Assembly: GCA_964427415.1 (NCBI GenBank)
Contig: CAYRUH010000009.1
Span: 1 to 64,000 of the forward strand
DNA length: 64,000 nt
Direction of reading: 5' to 3'
From: Lentisalinibacter sp964427415
GTDB taxonomy: Bacteria; Pseudomonadota; Gammaproteobacteria; Steroidobacterales; Woeseiaceae
The translations under genes and the position numbers were made by a program. This document shows positions 8,843-16,553 of the stretch, one piece after another (positions within the stretch are counted from its first letter, which is position 1; the number at the start of each line of letters is the position of its first letter). The notes beneath the pieces were generated by a model. That model was given only the letters and a program-made list of their open reading frames with translations, had not been told where the DNA came from and ran no database searches.

Positions 8843-11020
8843 TTACATCAGTTCCAGGTTGGCATAGGTGAGCACCAGCCACTTGGTGCCGGCGCCTTCG
8901 AAGTTCACCTGCACCCGGGCATGGGCGCCCTGGCCCTCGCAGTTCAGCACCACGCCTTCGCCGAACTTGCCGTGATGTACGCGCTGGCCGAGACGGATGC
9001 CGTCCTCGCCGCCCGAGGGCTCGCCGCCTGGCCGCGGCGAGCGTCGGGCCGGCGAGTTCACCGGCCGGCTGATCCGCGCCCGGGGCCGTATCTCTTCCAC
9101 CAGCTCGGTGGGAATCTCGGCGATGAAGCGCGACGGCAGCGAGAAGCTGTCGGTGCCGTGCAGGCGGCGCTGCTCGGCGTAGGTGATGTAGAGCTGGCGC
9201 ATCGCCCGGGTGGTGCCGACGTAGCACAGCCGGCGCTCCTCCTCGAGGCCGCCCGGGTCGTTGATGGAGCGCTGGTGGGGGAACAGCCCGTCCTCCATGC
9301 CGCACAGGAAGACCAGCGGGAACTCGAGTCCCTTGGCCGAGTGCAGCGTCATCAGCTGGACGCAATCCTCCCAGGCGTCCGCCTGGCCCTCGCCGGCCTC
9401 CAGCGCCGCATGGGCCAGGAAGGCATCCAGCGGCGGCATGTCGGTGTCACTCGCCTCCGGGTCGAAGCCCCGGGCCGCGCTCACCAGTTCCTCCAGGTTC
9501 TCAACGCGGGTGATGGCGCGCTCGCTCTTTTCCTTGCGGAAGTGCTCCACCAGCCCGCTGGCGCCGATGACGTGGTCCACCTGCTCGTGCAGGTCCAGGC
9601 CCTTTGTATCCCGGTCCAGCACCTCGACGAGATTCAGGAAGGCCCGGATGGCGTTGGCGGCGCGCGCGTTCACGCCGTCGTCGCTGGCGAGTGCGCCTGC
9701 CGCGCGCCACAGCGAGCAGGCGTTGGCCCGGGCGTAGGAGCGCATCGCCTCCACGCTGCGCGCGCCGATGCCCCGCGTGGGTGTGTTCACCACCCGCTCG
9801 AAAGAGGCGTCGTCATCCCGATTGGCGATGAGGCGCAGGTAGGCGAGCGCATCCTTGATCTCCGCGCGTTCGAAGAAGCGCAGACCGCCGTACACCCGGT
9901 AAGGGATGCGCGCGTTGACGAGGCCTTCCTCCAGCACCCGGGACTGGGCGTTGGAGCGGTACAGAATGGCGGCGTCCGCCCGCGCGTTGCCCTGGGCTAC
10001 CCAGTCGCGGATGCGGTTGACAACGAAGTCGCTTTCATCCCGCTCGTTAAATGCGGAATAGATGCGGATGGGTTCGCCCTCGGCGCCTTCGGTCCACAGA
10101 TTCTTGCCCATGCGCCCGTCGTTATTGGCGATGATGGCGTTGGCGGCCTCCAGAATGGTGCCGGTCGAGCGGTAGTTCTGCTCGAGCTTCACCACCTTCG
10201 CGCCGGGGAAGTCTTTCTGGAAGCGCTGGATGTGTTCCACCCGGGCGCCGCGCCAGCGGTAGATGGACTGGTCGTCGTCACCCACCACGAAGGGAATGCC
10301 GCTCTTGCCTGCCAGTATCCTCAGCCAGGCGTACTGGATGGCGTTGGTGTCCTGGAACTCGTCTACCAGCAGGTGGTGGAAGCGGCGCTGATAATGGGCC
10401 AGCAGCTCCGGGTCGTTGCGCCAGAGCTCATGGGCGCGCAGCAGCAGCTCGGCGAAGTCCACGAGGCCTGCGCGATCGCACTGCGCCTGGTAGGCGCGGT
10501 AGAGCTCGATCATCCGCCGCCGGTTCGGGTCACCGCCGTCGTCCAGATGGTCGGGCCTCAGGCCTTCGTCCTTCTGATTGTTGATGAACCACTGAACCTC
10601 CTTCGGCACCCAGCGGGACTCGTCCAGCTCCATGCCGCGCAGCATACGCTTGATCAGCCGCTGCTGGTCGTCGGAGTCGATGATCTGGAACGACTGGGGC
10701 AGACCGGCCTCGCGCCAGTGGCGGCGCAGCAGCCGGTGGGCGAGGCCGTGGAACGTGCCGATCCACAGGTGCTGCGCCGGCATGTCCAGCAGACTCTCGA
10801 TGCGGCGGCGCATCTCGTTGGCCGCCTTGTTGGTGAAGGTCACCGCCAGCAGGCTCTGGGGCGCGACACCGCCCACCCGTATCAGCCAGGCAGCCCGGTG
10901 CACCAGTACCCGCGTCTTGCCGCTGCCGGCGCCGGCGATTACCAGCACCGGCTCGTCGGCTGCGGTAACCGCTTCCTGCTGAGCGTCGTTCAGCGGATCG
11001 ATGATGGGCGTGACGTCCAT
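8843..11020 (-). CDS. uvrD: DNA helicase II UvrD
   Basis: UvrD is a 3'-5' superfamily 1 helicase acting in nucleotide excision and mismatch repair. The start at 11020 gives MDVTPIIDPLNDAQQEAV, matching the family N-terminus, so the longer in-frame extension was rejected; the product is 725 residues. Walker A GAGSGKTR is at about 28-35, with DEFQDTN (motif II), GDDDQSIYRWRGA (motif III), LEQNYRST (IV), TLHSAKGLEF (V) and VGTTRAM (VI). The C-terminal Tudor-like segment (RVHHGKFGEGVVL) that contacts RNA polymerase in UvrD/PcrA is present. It is divergent from the MFS gene, with 223 bp between. Confidence 0.97.
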   Translation of the reverse strand: MDVTPIIDPLNDAQQEAVTAADEPVLVIAGAGSGKTRVLVHRAAWLIRVGGVAPQSLLAVTFTNKAANEMRRRIESLLDMPAQHLWIGTFHGLAHRLLRRHWREAGLPQSFQIIDSDDQQRLIKRMLRGMELDESRWVPKEVQWFINNQKDEGLRPDHLDDGGDPNRRRMIELYRAYQAQCDRAGLVDFAELLLRAHELWRNDPELLAHYQRRFHHLLVDEFQDTNAIQYAWLRILAGKSGIPFVVGDDDQSIYRWRGARVEHIQRFQKDFPGAKVVKLEQNYRSTGTILEAANAIIANNDGRMGKNLWTEGAEGEPIRIYSAFNERDESDFVVNRIRDWVAQGNARADAAILYRSNAQSRVLEEGLVNARIPYRVYGGLRFFERAEIKDALAYLRLIANRDDDASFERVVNTPTRGIGARSVEAMRSYARANACSLWRAAGALASDDGVNARAANAIRAFLNLVEVLDRDTKGLDLHEQVDHVIGASGLVEHFRKEKSERAITRVENLEELVSAARGFDPEASDTDMPPLDAFLAHAALEAGEGQADAWEDCVQLMTLHSAKGLEFPLVFLCGMEDGLFPHQRSINDPGGLEEERRLCYVGTTRAMRQLYITYAEQRRLHGTDSFSLPSRFIAEIPTELVEEIRPRARISRPVNSPARRSPRPGGEPSGGEDGIRLGQRVHHGKFGEGVVLNCEGQGAHARVQVNFEGAGTKWLVLTYANLELM

Positions 11021-11243
11021 GGACTCGCGTGGATCGTGATGTGCTTGATGTATGAACGGCGGCGCGGCGGCGGCGGATGCCGGTAGCGGGCGCCGGGAGT
11101 GGGAGTATACCGGATGAGTCGGTCGCGCTGGGGATGGCGGCGGAGTCTGCAGTGGCCGGAGCCGGGTTAGACTTGGACCGCCGGGTGCCGGAGGGTGTCT
11201 GGCTCGAGCGCGAGAGACGGACCAGATCAAGAAAGGGGACGCC

Positions 11244-12479
11244 ATGGCCGTGCGCTGGCGGATCGCCATCCTGCTGGCGGTCATCACGACCATCAACTAC
11301 GTCGACCGGCTGAGTTTCGGCATGGTCATGCCCGTGGTCCGGGACGAGTTCGGCATCAACGACCAGCACTACGGCTGGCTGACCGCGGCCTTCCTCGGCG
11401 CCTATGCGCTCGGCCAGTTGCTCACCGGGCCGGTCATCGACCGCCTGGGCACCCGGCTGTCGTTCACGCTGGCGGCCGGCCTGTGGAGCCTCTCCACCCT
11501 GTGTCATGCGCTCGGACGCGGCGTCGCGAGCTTCCTGGTGCTGCGCATCACGCTCGGCCTGACCGAGGCTGCCAATTTTCCCGCCGCGCTGAAGGCCGTG
11601 GCCCAGTGGTTCCCCGCCAGCGAACGCTCCACCGCCGTGGGCATCTTCATGCTGGGTGCCGGTGCGGGCTCCATCATCACGCCGCCGCTGGCGGCCGGCC
11701 TGATCGAGAACTTCGGCTGGGAATGGGCCTTCCTGGTGCCCGGCGGCATCGGCCTGGTCTGGGCCTTTTTCTGGCACCGCTGGTTCCGCCTGCCCGAGGA
11801 CCATCCCCGCATCAGTATCCCCGAGCGCAATCTCATCCTCGCCGAGCGGGCGCCCCAGCACTCCGGCGAGGGCTGGGCGGAGCTGCTGAAGCACCGGGAA
11901 TTCTGGGGCCTGATGATCTCTCGCTTCGTAAGCGACGGGCCGTTCTACTTTTTCGTATTCTGGCTGCCGCTCTACCTGGCGGACGAGCGCGGTTTCAATC
12001 TGCGCGAGATCGGCCTGTTCGCCTGGATACCGTTCGTGGCGGCGGATCTCGGTGCCTGGTTCGGCGGCTGGTTGTCCAGTCGCATCATCAAGAACGGGCG
12101 CAGCATCGACTTCTCCCGAAAGTTCGTTATCTGGCTGGGGGCACTCCTGATGCTCGGCGCCCTGCCGGCCGCCACCGCCGGCTCGCCCTACGTCGCCATC
12201 GCGCTGATATCCCTGGGCATGTTCTCCATCCAGGTGAAGAGTTCCGTGTTCTTCACCCTGCCTTCGGATCTGTTCTCCGCCGGGCGCGTGGCTTCGGTGT
12301 GGGGGGCATACGGGGCCATCGGCAGTCTGGGCGCGGCCCTGTTCGCACCCATGGCCGGCTGGCTCATCGAGCACTACTCGTACCGGCCGCTGTTCGTCGT
12401 GGTCTCGCTGCTGCCGATCTTGTCAGCCGCGTTGCTGATGATCTTCGTGCCGCGGATCCGCCAGCTCTCCGCCGCCTGA
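11244..12479 (+). CDS. MFS transporter, anion:cation symporter type
   Basis: Major facilitator with 411 residues and twelve predicted helices. The start TTINYVDRLSFGMVMP at about residues 15-30 and the loop 2-3 motif GPVIDRLGTR are typical of the ACS branch (hexuronate, phthalate and other organic anion carriers). The ATG has AAGAAAGGGG just upstream as ribosome-binding site. The gene is monocistronic, divergent from uvrD and separated from the next minus-strand gene by about 120 bp without a recognised feature. The substrate cannot be assigned. Confidence 0.88.
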   Translation: MAVRWRIAILLAVITTINYVDRLSFGMVMPVVRDEFGINDQHYGWLTAAFLGAYALGQLLTGPVIDRLGTRLSFTLAAGLWSLSTLCHALGRGVASFLVLRITLGLTEAANFPAALKAVAQWFPASERSTAVGIFMLGAGAGSIITPPLAAGLIENFGWEWAFLVPGGIGLVWAFFWHRWFRLPEDHPRISIPERNLILAERAPQHSGEGWAELLKHREFWGLMISRFVSDGPFYFFVFWLPLYLADERGFNLREIGLFAWIPFVAADLGAWFGGWLSSRIIKNGRSIDFSRKFVIWLGALLMLGALPAATAGSPYVAIALISLGMFSIQVKSSVFFTLPSDLFSAGRVASVWGAYGAIGSLGAALFAPMAGWLIEHYSYRPLFVVVSLLPILSAALLMIFVPRIRQLSAA

Positions 12480-12599
12480 GAGGTCCTCAGCCCGACGCCT
12501 TTCCTTCATTGGCCACTGACGCGTTCGCGGCCAGTGCGGGGAGGTAGTCTCCGAATGCCGCGATCAGGTCGCTCACGGCGGCGGACGCCACACGGGACA

Positions 12600-12881
12600 C
12601 TAGATGCCGAGCTTCGCCAGGGTATCCGCGATCTCCCGCAGCACGCGATAGGTGCGCGGGTGCTCGGCCTGGAAGTTGGTCGCGGTCTCGCGTACCTGGT
12701 CGCTGAGCGCGTCGCTGGCCTCGGGTCCCGTGGCGGACTCTCCGCCCTGCTCGAGGAGGCGGTGGATGTCCTCGTCCACCTGGCTCAGAAGCCGGCGCAT
12801 GTCCTCGTCCAGCTGTCCGGAGCCCTCGAGCTCCCGGTGCAGCGTGCGGAGGTGGTCTTTCAATCGATCCTTTTCGGTCAC
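12600..12881 (-). CDS. DUF4404 family protein
   Basis: Small charged protein of unknown function with the DUF4404 pattern: an N-terminal helix (RLKDHLRTLHREL), a heptad-like acidic middle and the closing block FQAEHPRTYRVLREIADTLAKLGI (last 24 residues). The GTG at 12881 gives 93 residues and places the first helix at the start, as in other family members; an ATG at 12935 would add 18 residues with no family similarity. It precedes no obvious partner: the neighbours are an MFS gene (convergent) and a CPBP protein 70 bp upstream on the same strand. Confidence 0.75.
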   Translation of the reverse strand: MTEKDRLKDHLRTLHRELEGSGQLDEDMRRLLSQVDEDIHRLLEQGGESATGPEASDALSDQVRETATNFQAEHPRTYRVLREIADTLAKLGI

Positions 12882-12951
12882 TGGCGCATCCGTCCGTCTG
12901 CCTTCTGTCCGGATTATGCCACGAGGGCCGTCCATGCCACGGTGCCCCCGC

Positions 12952-13752
12952 TTATCCGATCAGCTTTGGCGTCGCGAAGGGCATGATGAGGTTGAGGACG
13001 GCATGGGCGATCACGCAGGCCTCGAAGCCGACGCAGCGGAACAGCCAGCCCAGCAGCAGCCCGGCCGGGAAGATCTGCGCGAACTTCACCCACTCGGGGT
13101 CCATGCGGCCGATATGGCCCAGGGACCACAGGGCGGAGGAGAGCACGATGGCGGCCCAGTAGCCCGCCACGCCCCGGCGAAACAGGCCGGCGAAGTAGTT
13201 CTGTATGCCGAGACGGAAGGTCAGCTCCTCGCCCAGTGACGTGACCACCAGCGCGCTCAGGAACCAGGCGAGGGCGGCTCCGTCGGCCGCCTGCCGGGGC
13301 ATCTGCCAGGGAGCGGACTCGCCGCCGCCGGCCGGCCCGGGCGCCATGACCAGAAACAGGCCTGCGCTCCAGGCCGCGATGCCGAGCCCGCCGGCGATAC
13401 CCGCAACCACGACGGCCGGAGCGCTGCGCCCCCCCGGGTCGGTGCGCGGCCGCAGCAGCGGCAGCGGCTTTAGTCCCAGTCGCTCGCTGGCGGCCAGTCC
13501 CACCACGGTCTCCGTCACGGCGCGGGCGACAAGTAGGGCGGTGGCGACCAGGTAGAACCACACCGGCACCACCTGGCGCACCTCGGCCTCGATCAAATAG
13601 ACGGCCAGGTCCGCGGCTACGAGTAGCGCGGCCGCCGCGAGGCCATAACGCAGATAAGGCGGCGCGACGAGGCGGCGTTGCACCGCCTCGACGAACATCG
13701 CGACCAGGATCGCGATGAGTGTGACGTTGGCGGCAATGGCCAGTGCATCCAT
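12952..13752 (-). CDS. CPBP-family intramembrane metalloprotease
   Basis: Membrane protein of 266 residues with about eight hydrophobic segments and a C-terminal CPBP (CAAX protease/bacteriocin-processing) domain. Motif 1 is EELTFRLGIQNYF (EExxxR) near residue 185, motif 2 is the His in SLGHIGR near 220, and motif 3 is the His in IAHAVLNLIMP near 252; these are the metal and catalytic positions of the family. It lies 24 bp after slyX on the same strand and could be transcribed with slyD-slyX. The substrate is unknown. Confidence 0.85.
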   Translation of the reverse strand: MDALAIAANVTLIAILVAMFVEAVQRRLVAPPYLRYGLAAAALLVAADLAVYLIEAEVRQVVPVWFYLVATALLVARAVTETVVGLAASERLGLKPLPLLRPRTDPGGRSAPAVVVAGIAGGLGIAAWSAGLFLVMAPGPAGGGESAPWQMPRQAADGAALAWFLSALVVTSLGEELTFRLGIQNYFAGLFRRGVAGYWAAIVLSSALWSLGHIGRMDPEWVKFAQIFPAGLLLGWLFRCVGFEACVIAHAVLNLIMPFATPKLIG

Positions 13753-13776
13753 GTACCGGCGGTTCCTGCGCCCGGA

Positions 13777-13983
13777 TCAGTAGTGAGGCGGCGCTTCGTC
13801 TCCCCGGGGCTCGTCCGACGGGCCCGGCTCCAGCGCGCCGATGCGCTCGAGAGCCAGCGCCAGCCGCGACTCCAGCCTCTCTATCATGCGCAGCTGTGCG
13901 GCCACCTCGCCGCTCAGGGTTTCGTTGGCGTCCTCCAGATAGGCGACCTTCGCCTCGACGTTATCGATCCGGTCTTCCGGCAT
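13777..13983 (-). CDS. slyX: SlyX family protein
   Basis: SlyX is a short coiled-coil protein of unknown function usually encoded beside slyD. The 68-residue product has a heptad-rich centre (RIDNVEAKVAYLEDANETL, then MIERLESRLALALERI) and the proline-rich tail ending in APPHY, the family's characteristic end. Its ATG shares one base with the slyD stop (TGATG), which supports the start and a slyD-slyX operon. Identification rests on length, coiled coil, tail and position. Confidence 0.9.
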   Translation of the reverse strand: MPEDRIDNVEAKVAYLEDANETLSGEVAAQLRMIERLESRLALALERIGALEPGPSDEPRGDEAPPHY

Positions 13984-14459
13984 CAGTTCGCGTGGCCGTG
14001 TTCCACTTCTTCCTCGGTGGCCTCGCGGACTTCCTGGACTTTCACGTCGAAGTGCAGCACCTGGCCGGCAAGAGGATGGTTGGCGTCAATGGAAACGCCG
14101 TCGTCATGAACTTCCCGCACGGTGATGATCTGGGCCTGACCGTTCGGTCCCTCGGCCTGGAACTGCATGCCGGGCCTGACCTCTTCGACGCCCTGAAAGG
14201 CGCTCATCGGGGCCTTCTGGATGAGGTCCGGATTCACCGGGCCGTAGGCCTCTTCCGGCTGCACCGTGACCTGCACCTCGTCGCCCTCGGCCTTGCCGGC
14301 CAGCGCCTTCTCCAGTCCGGGGATGATGTTCTGCGCACCGTGCAGGTACTTCAGCGGCTCGCGGTCCGCGGAGCTGTCGAGTTCGTTCTTGTCGTCGTCG
14401 GTGAGGGTGTAGTCGATGGCGACGACGCGGTTTTCAGCAATCTTCACAGGGTTCTCCAT
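13983..14459 (-). CDS. slyD: FKBP-type peptidyl-prolyl isomerase SlyD
   Basis: SlyD is a cytosolic prolyl isomerase and chaperone with an FKBP domain interrupted by an insert-in-flap domain. The start at 14459 gives MENPVKIAENRVVAIDYTLT, the usual beginning; an ATG 10 codons upstream is less likely. Visible motifs are GAQNIIPGLEKALAGKAEGD (FKBP) near residues 40-59, then the flap insert (EEAYGPVNPDLIQ), and DANHPLAGQVLHFDV near the end. The 158-residue product stops at EVEHGHAN and lacks the long His/Cys-rich metal-binding tail of the E. coli protein. Confidence 0.93.
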   Translation of the reverse strand: MENPVKIAENRVVAIDYTLTDDDKNELDSSADREPLKYLHGAQNIIPGLEKALAGKAEGDEVQVTVQPEEAYGPVNPDLIQKAPMSAFQGVEEVRPGMQFQAEGPNGQAQIITVREVHDDGVSIDANHPLAGQVLHFDVKVQEVREATEEEVEHGHAN

Positions 14460-14594
14460 GCTGCTAATCAGCGGGGCGGTCGCGGCCACACCGCTTCGTG
14501 GATTGTCGAGCCCGGCAGCACTGGCGCGATGCCGATACCCGGGCCACGGCCCGTAGGGTAACGTTTTCGCCGCCGTTATGCAGGGCGTCTCCCG

Positions 14595-14990
14595 TCAGGC
14601 CAGCGCCCGGTAGAGCAGGTCCAGGCAGAGCACCGTGCCGAAGACGTAAGTGCCCAGCGCGCCGAGGAAGCGCAGCGGGTGCGGATCGCGCAGCGACGGC
14701 GCGAGCAGCATACCGGCGACGATCATGTATCGGCTGGCGGTGGCGCCGATCATGATCCACTGCAGCCAGGCCTCGCTGGTGGCGGTGCCCGCCACCCAGA
14801 TCAGCAGCGCCAGCATGGGCGCGTACTCGATGCTATTGCCATGGGCGCGTACCAGCTTGTGCAGCGGATCGGCGGGGTCGTCCGGATAGCCGACGCCGGT
14901 CTGCGCGTGGCGCCGGGCCAATGACACACCCAGCCCGAGCAGGAATACGAGCAAGCCCAGCAGGGCGATGCAGAGCGCCATCACGGTCAT
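14595..14990 (-). CDS. MAPEG-family membrane protein
   Basis: Small four-helix membrane protein of 131 residues in the MAPEG superfamily (eicosanoid and glutathione metabolism in eukaryotes; bacterial members uncharacterised). The signature region is VRAHGNSIEYAPMLALLIWV at about residues 48-67, with N51 and E54 in the positions of the conserved polar residues of helix 2. It lies 17 bp downstream of a glutathione S-transferase gene on the same strand, which suggests a joint glutathione-related detoxification role; this is inference. Confidence 0.88.
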   Translation of the reverse strand: MTVMALCIALLGLLVFLLGLGVSLARRHAQTGVGYPDDPADPLHKLVRAHGNSIEYAPMLALLIWVAGTATSEAWLQWIMIGATASRYMIVAGMLLAPSLRDPHPLRFLGALGTYVFGTVLCLDLLYRALA

Positions 14991-15007
14991 GGTGGTCCGC
15001 TCCTCGG

Positions 15008-15679
15008 TCAGCCGGCGTAGGAATAGGGGCCGCCGCGCTCCAGCGCCCGCTCATAGGCTGGCCGCGCGTGCACGCGCTCGACAAAGGCGCGGATGCGGGG
15101 GCAGGTGTCGTCGAGGGCGCCGCGGGCCATCGCGGCCTCGAGCGGGAAGCTCATCTGCACATCGGCGCCGGTGAGTTCCTCGCCGGCGAACCAGGTGCTG
15201 CGGGCCAGCTCTTGCTCTATGAAGCTCAGGTTTTCGCCGAGCCGGGGCTCGATGAACGACTTCCTGACCCCGGCGCCGATCAGCCCGCCGATGGGGCGCA
15301 GCAGCAGCGGCATGGGCGGCTGCGAGAGTCGCTCGAAGATCAGGCCCATGACGAACAGCGGCATCAGGGTGCCTTCGGCATAGTGCAGCCAGTAGGTGTA
15401 GCGCAGGCGCTCGTCCGAGTCGTCGGGCGGGATCAGCCGGCCGCCGCCGTGGCGCGCTATCAGATACTCGATGATGGCGCCGGACTCCGCCACCAAGCGG
15501 CCGTCCTCCTCGATCACCGGCGATTTGCCCAGCGGGTGGACTGCCTTGAGCGCGTCGGGGCCGAGCATGGTCTCACGGTCACGCTCGTAGCGGCGGATGT
15601 CGTAGTCGACGCCCAGTTCCTCGAGCAGCCACAGCACACGCTGCGAGCGCGAGTCCTCCAGGTGATGGACGGTGATCAT
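15008..15679 (-). CDS. Glutathione S-transferase
   Basis: Cytosolic GST-fold protein, 223 residues from the ATG at 15679, which has a good ribosome-binding site (AGGAGAG) 4-5 bases upstream; a longer in-frame start at 15751 lacks one. The N-terminal thioredoxin-like domain begins MITVHHLEDSRSQRVLWLLE, placing S10 at the usual catalytic position. GKSPVIEEDG supplies the cis-proline loop and ESGAIIEYL the glutathione gamma-Glu contact. The C-terminal helical domain ends GPYSYAG. The neighbouring MAPEG gene supports a role in glutathione conjugation. Substrate unknown. Confidence 0.92.
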   Translation of the reverse strand: MITVHHLEDSRSQRVLWLLEELGVDYDIRRYERDRETMLGPDALKAVHPLGKSPVIEEDGRLVAESGAIIEYLIARHGGGRLIPPDDSDERLRYTYWLHYAEGTLMPLFVMGLIFERLSQPPMPLLLRPIGGLIGAGVRKSFIEPRLGENLSFIEQELARSTWFAGEELTGADVQMSFPLEAAMARGALDDTCPRIRAFVERVHARPAYERALERGGPYSYAG

Positions 15680-15801
15680 GTTCTCTCCTCGTTGCGGCAC
15701 GCTGGCGACAGCCGGCGGCACGGTAGCGTGTCGGCACACAGGGTACCGCAACGGGCGCGGTCAGCGCGCTCTTACCCTCTCCCGGCACTCACCGGTCGTA
15801 T

Positions 15802-16022
15802 TCACGTGGCGGAAGGGATGTCCGGCAGCGGTGCGCCGAGCGCTTCGCACAGCGGCTCCCAGGCAGCTCCGGCGGCACCGCAGCGCGTCGGGGAATGCCT
15901 CGAGCAGTTCCGGCCAGCATGCGGCCGCCGAGCAGATGCTCGAGCGCGTGTTTCAGCGAATGGGTGCCCGTCCTGCCGACCCCCGCGCCGATCACGCGGA
16001 TGTCTGTTGCCAATTCGTTCAC
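15802..16022 (-). pseudogene. Decayed sulfotransferase gene with internal deletions
   Basis: Three conserved blocks of the P-loop sulfotransferase-like family occur in the right order but in three different frames. A GTG at 16022, preceded by a perfect AAGGAGG five bases upstream of the start region, opens NELATDIRVIGAGVGRTGTH, which includes the PAPS-binding-type GxGRTGTHSLK loop. A second frame then reads CWPELLEAFPDAL (about 15876-15920). A third reads AAWEPLCEALGAPLPDIP and stops at 15802. An intact member has roughly 200 residues; here only about 72 codons' worth of DNA remains, so most of the centre has been lost in at least two deletions. It cannot make a functional enzyme. Confidence 0.8.
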
Positions 16023-16175
16023 AGGTCCCTCCTTGCGATGTCGGCACGGGCGGACGGGGCTCCCCGGCCGGGTCACGGCGCTCTCTGGTGGCTGCCTCGA
16101 TACGCGCCGGTTTCTTCCCGCGGCTGCGGCGTGTAAGTATGGGATTCACGCAAAGATGCCGGGAAGGAAGCGCCG

Positions 16176-16553
16176 ATGGCCGCAAGCCTGGTCGCAGACG
16201 CCGTACTCTTGCTGCACGCGGCATTCATCGTGTTCGTCGTAGCCGGCGGCCTGCTCGCGCTGCGCTGGCCGCCGGCCACCGTCGTCCACCTGCCCTGTGC
16301 CGTGTGGGGGGCGGCCATCGAATTCACCGGCGGCGTCTGCCCGCTGACGCCGCTGGAGCAGCGCCTGAGGACGGCGGCGGGCGAGACGGGCTACAGCGGC
16401 GGATTCATCGAGCATTATCTGCTGCCCCTGATCTACCCCGCCGGCCTCACGCCGACCATTCAGGTAGTGCTCGGGACCGGGGTGATCGTCATCAACCTGG
16501 CGGTCTACGGCATCGCGCTGCGGCGCGCCTGGACAGCCCGCACGGGACACTAG
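16176..16553 (+). CDS. DUF2784 family membrane protein
   Basis: Small integral membrane protein of 125 residues with three to four hydrophobic helices. The DUF2784 pattern is clear: LLHAAFIVFVVAGGLLALRW at the start, CAVWGAAIEFTGGVCPLTPL near residues 41-60 and GGFIEHYLLPLIYPAGLT near 75-92. GGGAAGGAAG lies upstream of the ATG as ribosome-binding site. Its 3' end overlaps the convergent outer-membrane gene by 4 bp. Function unknown in the family. Confidence 0.88.
   Translation: MAASLVADAVLLLHAAFIVFVVAGGLLALRWPPATVVHLPCAVWGAAIEFTGGVCPLTPLEQRLRTAAGETGYSGGFIEHYLLPLIYPAGLTPTIQVVLGTGVIVINLAVYGIALRRAWTARTGH

Noticed and set aside
7301..11086. Very long plus-strand open frame (about 1261 codons) opposite trkA and uvrD
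   Set aside because: It is antisense to two clear genes. High-GC codon bias keeps the opposite strand free of stops, and its translation shows no family features.
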